Shown here: positions 34,092-43,600 of the stretch, one piece after another
Layout: each line of letters begins with the position of its first letter
Numbering within the stretch: the first letter of the stretch is position 1
Source of the DNA: Cyclobacteriaceae bacterium
GTDB taxonomy: Bacteria; Bacteroidota; Bacteroidia; Cytophagales; Cyclobacteriaceae
NCBI GenBank assembly: GCA_020436165.1
Contig: JAGQYI010000005.1
Location: 1 to 52,566 of the forward strand
Direction of reading: 5' to 3'
DNA: 52,566 bases
Notes under the pieces: model-generated
The model's input: only the letters and a program-made list of their open reading frames with translations
Told to the model about the DNA's origin: nothing
The model's database searches: none
Translations under genes and position numbers: made by a program

Positions 34092-35219
34092 ATGGATAGT
34101 GCCAATGCATTTATGAGTGTAGATTACAATAATATTCCTGAGAATATGGATGGTGTTGTAGCTAAAAAAAATCTGGTCACTATTGGCTTTAATGATACGT
34201 GTCTTCAGGATTTACTCGGAGATGGAAGCTACGTTGAAATAAGCTATTCTGATACAGAAAGCTTTATTATTTCTTCATCAGAAGCAAATTATAAAAATCA
34301 CATTGATGCTGTTCTTTGTAGCCAAAGTTTAAGCGACAATGACATTCAGAAGCTTGTGTCTTACATTCATGGCACTGAAGCACTATTGGCCATTCCTGTT
34401 GTTTTGTGCATGAGACATGCCAATATTAAATCTAAAAAGGAGATATTAGACCTCGGACTTGATGATATTATTGATGAATCAATAGCTCTTGATTTGTTTT
34501 ATGAGAGGATAGAACTTCTTAGAAAGACAAAGCAAAGATTGTTTGAAGATCCTGATGACAGATTAATTCTAAGTATGGTGAATATTGATATCAACATCAA
34601 TATTTTTAAGCGTACAGGTGATTTTCTAATTTCATTTTTTCTACTTCTTGCATTATTCCCTCTGTTTTTAATAGTAGCAATATTAATCAAAATTGAATCC
34701 AGGGGACCAATTTTTTATACCTCTAAAAGGGCCGGTGCCGGTTATAAAATTTTTGATTTTTACAAGTTTAGATCAATGGCTCAGGATGCTGATCAAGAAA
34801 TGAGCAAGGTTCTTCATCTTAATCAGTATAGTGAAGGAAAATCTGAAAGCAATAGTGTCTTTTACAAGATAAAAGGAGATCCACGGGTTACTAAAGTTGG
34901 AGCTTTTTTAAGAAAGACGAGTATTGATGAATTACCTCAATTGATAAACGTTTTGAAAGGAGATATGTCTCTTGTTGGTAATAGACCATTGCCACTTTAC
35001 GAAGCTCAACAATTAACGCGTGATAACTGGGTTGCCAGGTTTAATGCTCCTGCCGGAATAACTGGTTTGTGGCAAATTTCAAAACGTGGAAAGGCAGAAA
35101 TGTCAGAGGAGGAAAGAGTGCAATTGGATGTTGAATATTCAAAAAAGCATTCGTTTTGGTATGATCTGTGGATATTGATAAGTACTATCCCTGTTATCTT
35201 TCAGGAAGATGATGTTTAA
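34092..35219 (+). CDS. Sugar-phosphate transferase with degenerate receiver-like N-terminus
   Basis: Residues about 175-375 are a bacterial sugar transferase (WbaP/WcaJ C-terminal type, monotopic phosphoglycosyl transferase). They include one hydrophobic helix (176-200), KFRSM (225-229), the catalytic D279-E280 pair in SIDELPQL, and SLVGNRPLP (293-301). Such enzymes move a sugar-1-phosphate onto undecaprenyl phosphate and start exopolysaccharide synthesis. The usual N-terminal four-helix membrane part is absent. Instead residues about 27-145 have a soluble alpha/beta pattern that lines up with the receiver encoded just upstream, but with the phosphoacceptor Asp replaced (VLCSQ for LLLDR) and the conserved Lys lost. 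That domain call is by eye. Confidence 0.88.
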   Translation: MDSANAFMSVDYNNIPENMDGVVAKKNLVTIGFNDTCLQDLLGDGSYVEISYSDTESFIISSSEANYKNHIDAVLCSQSLSDNDIQKLVSYIHGTEALLAIPVVLCMRHANIKSKKEILDLGLDDIIDESIALDLFYERIELLRKTKQRLFEDPDDRLILSMVNIDININIFKRTGDFLISFFLLLALFPLFLIVAILIKIESRGPIFYTSKRAGAGYKIFDFYKFRSMAQDADQEMSKVLHLNQYSEGKSESNSVFYKIKGDPRVTKVGAFLRKTSIDELPQLINVLKGDMSLVGNRPLPLYEAQQLTRDNWVARFNAPAGITGLWQISKRGKAEMSEEERVQLDVEYSKKHSFWYDLWILISTIPVIFQEDDV

Positions 35220-35279
35220 TGTTATCTCTTTGATAAATCTTTCTTACATTTGATCGGTTGAATTTACTTTAAGTTAACA

Positions 35280-35681
35280 GTGTCTTCCAATCCGAGAATA
35301 GTATCAGGTTATTTTATTGTTTCCTTACTTTTGGTATTAACGCTTTTTGTACCTGGTTACTTATTTATTTTTCTTTTTCAAAAGCAGTATTTTTTCTCAT
35401 GGGACTTTTTTAGGCTGACCATTGTATCCTTATCTATATCAATGCCTATTCTAACCTTCAATTTGGCTCATCTACTTAATGTTTATAAAACCGAAAACAG
35501 AGAATTTAATTTTATCAATGCTTTATATAAGGCGCAATTGTTCAGTGTTTTGGTATTATATATTCCTAATGTGATAGGATACTTTATGGAGTTTAATCTG
35601 GTTGCTGGAGTTTCAACTATGTTGGCCACGCAATTATTAGTTTCCATTACTTTGCTGGTAACTCGCGTAAAAGAAGGCTAA
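35280..35681 (+). CDS. Small multi-pass membrane protein of unknown function
   Basis: I do not recognise the family. The 133-residue protein starts at GTG 35280 and has about four hydrophobic segments (near 8-32, 40-62, 80-102 and 105-127), so it is an inner-membrane protein. It sits between the sugar transferase and the convergent acyltransferase pair, with only 5 nt between its stop and the neighbour's stop. The position suggests a part in polysaccharide assembly or export, but nothing in the sequence proves it. Confidence 0.65.
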   Translation: MSSNPRIVSGYFIVSLLLVLTLFVPGYLFIFLFQKQYFFSWDFFRLTIVSLSISMPILTFNLAHLLNVYKTENREFNFINALYKAQLFSVLVLYIPNVIGYFMEFNLVAGVSTMLATQLLVSITLLVTRVKEG

Positions 35682-35686
35682 GGCTC

Positions 35687-36748
35687 CTACTTATCTACTA
35701 TCAAATCCTTAAATTTTTCAGCAAGTAAGGTAGAGTATATTTCGCTGCCTTTCGTATTTAAGTGATCAATATCAAATGTGTTTTCTTTCGTATAAAGCTC
35801 TGGAAATTCTGCAGCGTTGGATAGATCAATTTTATTTGAAGCAGGAATTGACTTGTACAGACTAACTAACCTGGAAGATGAATTTCTGGGAGATAAAACA
35901 AAGATTAACTTAATGTGTTTATCCTTAGATATCTTGATAAGATCGTTGATTTTTTCAAGATGAATGCTGTCTGGAGTGGATGTTTGGTCTTCAAAATTTT
36001 TAATTGAAGATAAGGCGATCATACTTAACGAAGTTGTATCTCCGTCTAGGGAGCTTTTCCGCTTAACCAGATCATTTTTTATTATTCTGTTAGTAGTTAC
36101 TTTTAATTCACTTTCTAAAGGGTAATAGCCATTAGTTTCAGGACCTACAAATTCTCGGTTAAAATCTGTTTTTTTAACAATCAGTTGTCCTAAGAACCCT
36201 ATTCTGTATTGACTTTCAATAAATGATATGCCGTACCTTACCAAGTAGCCAAATTTGTGTTTCCAATCTACTTGATCATCGCTAAAAATTGCTTTCATCA
36301 CGAATTTGAAAGTTGAAAAGTTCTGCCAATAAATAGTTCGTGACTGATGCATTACATTTTCGTTGATCAATTCAATGTTCATAAGCTCCATAAATACATA
36401 TTTGGTATTAGAAGCGATATCTGATTGGATAAAGTTTTCGTACAGGTAATATGTTTGAGGACAAAATGTGGCCGGTGCCCCCAGATTGAATGAATTGACA
36501 GAAAGGGTTGAAATAGTATCGAGAGTTTGATCAAACTTAGCTGGGTCTATTTGTCTGTGAACCCTGCTTGATCCAAAAAAGAAGGTATTTGGAAGATCCT
36601 TCGTATTCTTTGATTTTAGGAATTCAATCTTAGATCCGTACCAAGGGTTACCCCAATAGTATGGAAGGGAAAAAATGAGTTTACTTAATTGTGCTATTAG
36701 TAGTACAATAACTGCGTATAATAATACCTTATATCCGAGTTTCTTCAT
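35687..36748 (-). CDS. SGNH-like partner of an MBOAT acyltransferase
   Basis: The 353-residue protein has one N-terminal membrane helix (about 7-28) and a large extracytoplasmic domain. FFFGSSRVHRQIDP (S60/S61) resembles the nucleophile block and DIDHLNTKG (D326, H329) the Asp/His block of SGNH hydrolases, as in AlgJ/AlgX-type proteins. It lies 2 nt downstream of an AlgI-like MBOAT gene, the usual pairing in which MBOAT moves acetyl across the membrane and the SGNH partner places it on the polymer. Overall similarity to named families is weak, so the role rests on the two blocks and the pairing. Confidence 0.75.
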   Translation of the reverse strand: MKKLGYKVLLYAVIVLLIAQLSKLIFSLPYYWGNPWYGSKIEFLKSKNTKDLPNTFFFGSSRVHRQIDPAKFDQTLDTISTLSVNSFNLGAPATFCPQTYYLYENFIQSDIASNTKYVFMELMNIELINENVMHQSRTIYWQNFSTFKFVMKAIFSDDQVDWKHKFGYLVRYGISFIESQYRIGFLGQLIVKKTDFNREFVGPETNGYYPLESELKVTTNRIIKNDLVKRKSSLDGDTTSLSMIALSSIKNFEDQTSTPDSIHLEKINDLIKISKDKHIKLIFVLSPRNSSSRLVSLYKSIPASNKIDLSNAAEFPELYTKENTFDIDHLNTKGSEIYSTLLAEKFKDLIVDK

Positions 36749-36750
36749 CC

Positions 36751-38187
36751 TTAAAACTGAAAGTATATAAAAGTATTTTCCTTACCCAAAAAGGCAATTA
36801 TTATTGTTGCAAGGGTTAAATAGGAACCCCACCTGATGATCACGTGTGGTTTATATTTATTGAAACAAAGAGCATGTTCCTGCTCTCGTTGGAACCATTC
36901 GACAACTAATAATATACCTATTAGAATTATTACCGAAAGAGGGAATACTGATGGAATGGTAAACAACGATCGGCTCATTATTACACCAATGTAGCTCAAA
37001 GCATCATGTAAATTATTAGCTCTGAAGAACACCCAAGCCAAGAGTGTGAGACCAAAAGTTATTATAATGCTGATGAATTCTTTAAAACTAGGAAATAAAC
37101 TGCCACTTGCAACAATGTTTAGGTTATTCCTATTCCTGTTCAATAACATTACCGGTAAAAAGTAAAGTGCATTTAAAGCACCCCAAATAACAAAGGTCCA
37201 ATTGGCTCCATGCCAGAAACCACTTACTATAAAAATTATAAAGGTATTTCTTATTTTCATCCAAGTGCCTCCTCTGCTTCCTCCCAGGGGTATGTAAAGG
37301 TAATCCCTAAACCAAGTGGAAAGAGAGATGTGCCATCTTCTCCAAAATTCTGCAATGTCTCTGGAAAAATAGGGGAAAGCAAAGTTTCTGGTAAGATGGA
37401 AGCCAAAGAGACGAGATGTGCCAATAGCTATATCGGAATAGCCTGAAAAATCACCGTAAATTTGAAAGGCAAAGAAAACAACTCCTAATAACAAGGTACT
37501 GCCGGAATAGCTGTGATAATTACTAAAAATCATATCACTGTAATAGGCGCAATTGTCAGCAATAACAACTTTTTTAAATAAGCCCCAAAGCATTTGCCGG
37601 AGACCATCTATTGATTTATTGTAATCAAATTTTCTTTTTTCAAAAAACTGAGGCAATAGGTTAGAGGCTCTTTCGATGGGGCCTGCAACCAGTTGAGGAA
37701 AAAAGCTTACAAAAGCCGTGAAGGCCACAAAATTTTTAGTCGCCTTCATTTGACGTTTGTAAACATCAATTGTATAGCTCAATGTTTGAAACGTGTAAAA
37801 GCTTATTCCAACTGGTAAAATAATTTTTAACGAGTTGACCTCAATGTGTTTGCCAAAGAAGCTGAACGCAGTCACAAAATTGTCTACAAAGAAGTTATAG
37901 TATTTAAAAAAGCCCAGTAAACCTAGGTTTACTAAAATGCTTACCCATAAAAGCGCTCTTCGTTTAGTTTGTGTGTTTGTTTTGTCAAGATAAAATCCTA
38001 CAGTAAAGTCTACTACTGTACTAAATAGGATTAAGGCCAAAAATCGCCAGTCCCACCATCCGTAGAATATATAGCTTGCTACAACTATTAGCAGGTTTTG
38101 GTACTTAATATCTTTATTGGCTAAAAGCCAATAAAGGATAAAGACCAGGGGTAAGAATATGGCAAAATCTATTGAATTAAAAAGCAC
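36751..38187 (-). CDS. MBOAT-family O-acyltransferase (AlgI-like)
   Basis: This is a 478-residue multi-pass membrane protein of the AlgI group. The signature FWRRWHISLSTWFRDYLYIP occupies 281-300, and the likely catalytic histidine is H326 in SGFWHGANW. It should transfer acetyl groups from a cytoplasmic donor across the inner membrane for O-acetylation of a polysaccharide. It is the first gene of a two-gene minus-strand unit with the SGNH-like partner, and diverges from the glycosyltransferase pair at 38482. The acceptor is most likely the exopolysaccharide made by the neighbouring genes (inferred). Confidence 0.92.
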   Translation of the reverse strand: MLFNSIDFAIFLPLVFILYWLLANKDIKYQNLLIVVASYIFYGWWDWRFLALILFSTVVDFTVGFYLDKTNTQTKRRALLWVSILVNLGLLGFFKYYNFFVDNFVTAFSFFGKHIEVNSLKIILPVGISFYTFQTLSYTIDVYKRQMKATKNFVAFTAFVSFFPQLVAGPIERASNLLPQFFEKRKFDYNKSIDGLRQMLWGLFKKVVIADNCAYYSDMIFSNYHSYSGSTLLLGVVFFAFQIYGDFSGYSDIAIGTSRLFGFHLTRNFAFPYFSRDIAEFWRRWHISLSTWFRDYLYIPLGGSRGGTWMKIRNTFIIFIVSGFWHGANWTFVIWGALNALYFLPVMLLNRNRNNLNIVASGSLFPSFKEFISIIITFGLTLLAWVFFRANNLHDALSYIGVIMSRSLFTIPSVFPLSVIILIGILLVVEWFQREQEHALCFNKYKPHVIIRWGSYLTLATIIIAFLGKENTFIYFQF

Positions 38188-38481
38188 AGGCTACTTAAAA
38201 TATAGGTTTAAAGTAAGGCTTCACCAAACTAAAAATTAAATGTAGGTATTATTTCATGCAACAATAATAATTTGAACATTTGAAATAGAATAAGAGAGCA
38301 AAAAAGTATAACTAATTTTAAGTAATTTAATCGTTTGTCGATGAATCTGTAAAAACTTGCATCTTTCTATCAATTATTTTTTAAGCATTTTTTTTTATAT
38401 GGTGTTTGTTCAATTAATTGAATTTAGTTTTACCAATGTTTTAAGAATAATACACATTTAATAATTTATTTATCGAGAAGG
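38188..38481. promoter_or_regulatory. Divergent promoter region, MBOAT and GT2 genes
   Basis: This AT-rich 294-bp gap holds no gene. On the plus strand TTTG (38405-38408) and TAGTTTTA (38425-38432, one base from TAnnTTTG) could form a promoter with a short 16-nt spacer, with the palindrome TTCAATTAATTGAA (38409-38422) between them. On the minus strand TTAGTTTG (38232-38225) is one base from the -7 consensus. All are weak matches in AT-rich DNA. Confidence 0.35.
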
Positions 38482-39366
38482 ATGTCGACTCCCCAAATAT
38501 CAATCATTACAATTAATTATCTTAAAATGGACGTCACCCTCGAATTTTTGGAGTCCACCAGATTATTAAATTATCCAAACTACGAGATTATTTTAGTTGA
38601 CAATGGGGCAGAGGAAGATCAGTCACTTTTAGTCAATAAAACGTTTCCAGATGTACAATACATAAGAAGCGAAATAAACTTAGGCTTTGCAGGAGCAAAT
38701 AATCTTGGTATGTCTCATGCTAAGGGAGACTATTTTTTTATTGTGAATAATGACACTATTGTAACTCCGGATTTGCTGAATAACCTCATTGAGCCATTTG
38801 GGGCAGACAGTGTTTTGGCAGCGGTTAGCCCCAAAATAATGTATTTTGATAATCCTGCTATTATCCAGTTTGCAGGTTTTACCAAGGTTAATCCAATTAC
38901 GGGAAGGAATAAGATGCTTGGTAATTTAGAAGAGGATAATGGGCAGCATGATGAAGTCGTCTATTCAAGTTATGCTCATGGAGCTGCAATGCTTGTCAAA
39001 CGCTCGGTTGTGGAGGAAGTTGGGAATTTTTGCGAGGATTACTTTATGTATTATGAAGAATTGGATTGGTCAGCACGGATGACCAAAGCCGGCTATACTA
39101 TAAAGTATAACCCCAGGGCTGTAATCTACCATAAGGATTCTTTGACGATTGGTAAAAGCAATCCATTAAAGACATATTACTACATTAGAAACAGGATTTT
39201 ATTTATGCGAAGAAATCAACCTAAAGCACTTGTTATTGTTTTCTTCTTATACATGGCTGGTATTGTTATTCCCGTAAACCTTATCCGTTATATTCTTAAG
39301 GGTGATTTTTCCCATATTAAGCCATTTCTTGATGGAGTATTTTGGAATTTTAAAATAAAAAAATAG
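38482..39366 (+). CDS. Glycosyltransferase family 2 (WbbL-like)
   Basis: The 294-residue GT-A protein has the nucleotide-sugar binding start ISIITINYLKMD, the segment INLGFAGANNLGM, and NND (about 93-95) in the place of the DxD metal motif. YYEELDWSARMTKAGY follows, then a hydrophobic C-terminal stretch (about 255-275). This is the layout of rhamnosyltransferase WbbL-type enzymes, but the sugar cannot be read from sequence. It probably adds a residue to the lipid-linked repeat unit started by the sugar transferase at 34092. The next gene starts 4 nt later. Confidence 0.9.
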   Translation: MSTPQISIITINYLKMDVTLEFLESTRLLNYPNYEIILVDNGAEEDQSLLVNKTFPDVQYIRSEINLGFAGANNLGMSHAKGDYFFIVNNDTIVTPDLLNNLIEPFGADSVLAAVSPKIMYFDNPAIIQFAGFTKVNPITGRNKMLGNLEEDNGQHDEVVYSSYAHGAAMLVKRSVVEEVGNFCEDYFMYYEELDWSARMTKAGYTIKYNPRAVIYHKDSLTIGKSNPLKTYYYIRNRILFMRRNQPKALVIVFFLYMAGIVIPVNLIRYILKGDFSHIKPFLDGVFWNFKIKK

Positions 39367-39370
39367 TCAA

Positions 39371-40492
39371 GTGAGAATAGGAATTGAAGCACAGCGATTA
39401 TTTCGAAAGGAAAAGCATGGAATGGATGTTGTAATTCTTGAGCTTATTAAGGAGTTGCAATTAATTGATAAATCCAACGAATACTTCATTTATATTAAAG
39501 ATGATTTAGACAGGTGTATAAACGAAACCACAAATTTTAAAATACGCCTGTTGCCAAGACACAATTACGCCTATTGGGAACAGGTAGTCTTGCCCAGAGC
39601 AGCAATGGGAGATAGGGTAAATATTTTGCACTGCACAAGTAATACAGGCCCAGTTTTTTATAAAGGCAAAATCATACTTACTTTACACGACATCATTTAT
39701 CTGGAAAAAATTACTTTTTCGAGAAGCGCTTATCAAAATTTTGGGAATTTGTACCGAAGATTTATAGTTCCCAGGGTTGTTAAAATCAGCACACATATAA
39801 TTACTGTTTCTAACTTTGAAAAAGGTAATATTACCAATTACTTTAAAACAATAAAGGCACCGGTTACAGTGGTCTATAATGGAGTTAGCGATCTGTTCAG
39901 AAAAAAGCAATCAACCAAAAGTTTAGATAAGATTAACTTGAAAGATTTTCCTGATGACTATATCTTATTTTTAGGTAACACGGCTCATAAAAAAAATACT
40001 ATTGGTCTCTTAAAAGCTTATCAAATTCTTTTAAGTGAGATTGAAAACGCACCAACTCTTGTTATAACTGATGTAAGCAGAAGCTACATCAAACAGCTTT
40101 TGGAAAAGTTAGGGGCCAGAGAATTGGAAAGTAAGATCTATATCTGCGGTTACATTCCTTATTCTGACATGATTTTGCTTTATGGTAATTCAAGACTGTT
40201 TGTTTATCCATCCTTAAGGGAAAGCTTTGGAATGCCCATACTGGAGGCAATGGCATCAGGCACCCCGGTCATAACATCAAATGTAACCTCGATGCCAGAA
40301 ATTGCTGGTGAATCTGCCACTTTAGTTGACCCTCATAATCCTTTCGAAATAGCAGATGGCATACGCATCATGTTAGAAAATAAAGACAATATTGTTAAAG
40401 ACAAAGTAGAACTTGGATATAAACATTCTTTAAAATTTAGCTGGAAGGAAAGTGCCAGGAAGTTACTATCCATTTACGAAATGTATAGATAA
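39371..40492 (+). CDS. Glycosyltransferase family 4
   Basis: The 373-residue GT-B protein starts at GTG 39371. The C-terminal donor-binding half contains FLGNTAHKKN (about 199-208) and the retaining-enzyme motif ESFGMPILEAMASGTPVI with the E-x7-E pair. The N-terminal half has the usual IGIEAQRLFR and LHDIIYLE strands. It resembles mannosyltransferase-like GT4 enzymes of O-antigen and exopolysaccharide loci; donor and acceptor are unknown. With the GT2 gene it forms a plus-strand pair that completes the small polysaccharide module. Confidence 0.9.
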   Translation: MRIGIEAQRLFRKEKHGMDVVILELIKELQLIDKSNEYFIYIKDDLDRCINETTNFKIRLLPRHNYAYWEQVVLPRAAMGDRVNILHCTSNTGPVFYKGKIILTLHDIIYLEKITFSRSAYQNFGNLYRRFIVPRVVKISTHIITVSNFEKGNITNYFKTIKAPVTVVYNGVSDLFRKKQSTKSLDKINLKDFPDDYILFLGNTAHKKNTIGLLKAYQILLSEIENAPTLVITDVSRSYIKQLLEKLGARELESKIYICGYIPYSDMILLYGNSRLFVYPSLRESFGMPILEAMASGTPVITSNVTSMPEIAGESATLVDPHNPFEIADGIRIMLENKDNIVKDKVELGYKHSLKFSWKESARKLLSIYEMYR

Positions 40493-40630
40493 TAAACATT
40501 AGATAATCTGATTTTGTTTGCTTGCTAGTTGATTTATTATTACTTAGCTTTATAAATTGTAAACAATTGGCTTTCAGGTAAAAAAATTAGTTTTCCTAAC
40601 TAACCTTTACATTAAAATATGAGATAAGAA

Positions 40631-43600
40631 ATGAATCTGATCGGAATAATAAATTTTAGAAAAAGTTGGCTTGTAATTATTTTTTCGATTCTGTTTTATC
40701 AATCCATCGCACAAATTCAGCCTGTAAGGACTGAGCCTGCAAAAGGTACGAAGTATTTAGAGCATTTACCTGCTGATTACAGTACCAGTGGAAAGTCATA
40801 TCCACTTTTGATATGGTTGCATGGTACAGGTGAGCGAGGTACAAATATTGATCAGGTAAGATATTTTGGTATTTCAAAGCATATTGAGAATGGCCATAAT
40901 ATGACCTTTAAAGCAGGAGGGACAGGACCTGAAAGCAGTTTTATTGTTATGTCCCCGCAATTGCCTAGTGGTTCTTGGAACTCTCCAATTGTTAAAGAGT
41001 TAATAAATCATGCTATCAATACCTACAGGGTTGATGAAACCAGAATTTATGTTGTGGGTTTAAGTCTCGGAGGTAATGGAGTTTGGGATTTTATTATGAA
41101 TCCGAATCATAACAATCCAAATAGGGTTGCAGCTATTGTTCCAATTGCCGCCTGGGGCTCTGATTGGCTTTTATGCGATTTGGGGACTCCTACATATGCA
41201 GTTTGGGGTTTTCATGGTGAGAATGATAATACTATCTTATTGGTACGTGGTCAAAAGATGATTGATGCCTACAATAATTGCTCTCCAGCACCGGCTCAGC
41301 CAGCTCTTTTTACCATTTATCCCGGAGTTGGACATAATGCCTGGGACAATGCCTTCAGAACAGATCATTCATTACATAATCCTAATATGTACGAATGGCT
41401 TCTTTTACAATCATTGGGTGGAAACCCATCTGCAAATGCCGGGGCTGATCAGACAATTACGTTACCAACCAATACTACCTCCTTTATTGGAAGCGGGTCC
41501 GATCCTGACGGAACAATAGCAAGCTATCTTTGGACGAAGTTGACAGGACCTTCAGCCACATTAGTTAATGCAACATCATCAACTTTAACAGTTAATGGTT
41601 TGGTTGAAGGAACATATGAATTTCAATTGCAGGTAACAGATAATGATGGCAATGTTGCCACTGATCAGGTTAGTTTAACTGTACTACCTGCTGTAGTTAA
41701 TCAACCTCCTGTTGCAAATGCCGGGCCCGACAAGACAATTACATTGCCAACAAACTCTTTAAACTTAAGTGGTTCCGGTACAGATAGTGATGGTTCAATT
41801 GCTACCTATTTATGGACCAAACAATCTGGGCCTGCGGCTACACTTACAAATACCGGACTAGCGACTTTATCCTTATCAAATTTGGTTGAAGGCAGTTATG
41901 TTTTTCGATTGACAGTAACAGACGATGATGGAGCTACTAATTACGATGAAGTAAATGTGACAGTAAACCCTGTATCCACAAATCAATCACCTTCTGTCAA
42001 TACGGGATCGGATCAAACAGTGAATCTGCCTACCAATACCATAAATTTGACAGGAGTGGCAAGTGATCCTGATGGAACCATTGTTACATATGCATGGACC
42101 AAAGTTTCCGGTCCAACAAGTACATTTGTTAATGCGGATAAAGCTACGGTTACAGTCAATAATCTTGTTGCTGGCACTTATGTTTTCCAACTTATGGTGA
42201 CAGATAATGGAGGTGCAACTGCATCTGATGCGGTTCAGGTGACAGTGGTTGCGGCTAATGTGCCACCAACTTCAAATGCGGGTGTCGATAAATCCCTTAC
42301 TTTACCAACAAATCAGATCAACATTGCAGGTAGTGGTACAGATTCTGATGGTTCGATTATTTCCTATTTATGGTCGAAAACCTCCGGGCCTACAGCTACT
42401 CTTACTAATACAACTCAAGCAACTTTAACAGCTGCGGATTTACTGGAAGGTACTTATGTTTTTCGGCTTCTTGTAACCGATGATGATGGAGCAACTGCAT
42501 TTGATGAGATGACATTAACTGTAAGCAGTGCACCGTTAAATCAGAATCCTGTGGCAAACGCTGGTCCCGATATTAGTTTTTCATTACCGCAGTCAGGGGT
42601 AACAATTAATGGTTCTGCAACCGATGCTGATGGTGTAATTGTTAAATATGTTTGGTCTAAAATAAGTGGCCCATCTGCTACCTTATCTGGCGACCAAACC
42701 TCTCAACTTGTTGTTTCAAATATGGTTGAAGGAAACTATGTTTTTCAATTATTGGTAAGAGATGAGGATGGTGCACCAGGAACCGATCAGGTGGCAGTTA
42801 CCGTTTTTCCAGCTTCGGTAAATCAAACCCCTATTGTTGATGCCGGACCTGACAAGAGTCTCATTTTGCCAACGAATAGTACTTCGATCGCAGCCACAGT
42901 AACTGACGATGGAACGATAACTTCATATGCCTGGACTAAGGAATCAGGCCCTTCGGCAACTCTTTCAGGAGCGGCCACTCAAACATTAAATTTAAGTAAT
43001 TTGGTAGAGGGAAGTTACACTTTTAAACTTACCGTTGTGGATGATGGAGGAGCTTCAGGCTCTGACGAAGTTAAAGTAGATGTGACAAGTGCCAATTTAC
43101 CGCCAACAGTAGATGTAGGAGCAGATATGGTTGTAACAACAACCTCAACACCATTTAGTGTTATTGCTACCTCAAGTGACCCGGATGGTACAATAGTAAA
43201 TACATTATGGACCCAGCAATCTGGCCCATCAGCTACTTTTTCTCAAAGTACCAATCAACTGAATTTGATTAGTTTGGTGCAGGGCATTTATATATTTAGG
43301 CTTACCGTTACGGATGATCTTGGAGCTACGGCATTCGATGAGATTAAAATAACAGTAAACGCTGCAGCTTCTAACCAGCAACCTACAGTAGATGCTGGAG
43401 CAGATCAGATTATTAATTTACCAACGAATTCAACAAATATTTCCGGTACGGCTTCAGATTCTGATGGAACAATTGCAACTTACTCATGGGCAAAAATAAG
43501 TGGACCAGCTGGAATTACCCTTCAAAACCAGACTACTGCAACTCTTACTGTAACAAACCTTTCTGCAGGTGTTTTTACTTTTAGATTAACTGTAACTGAT

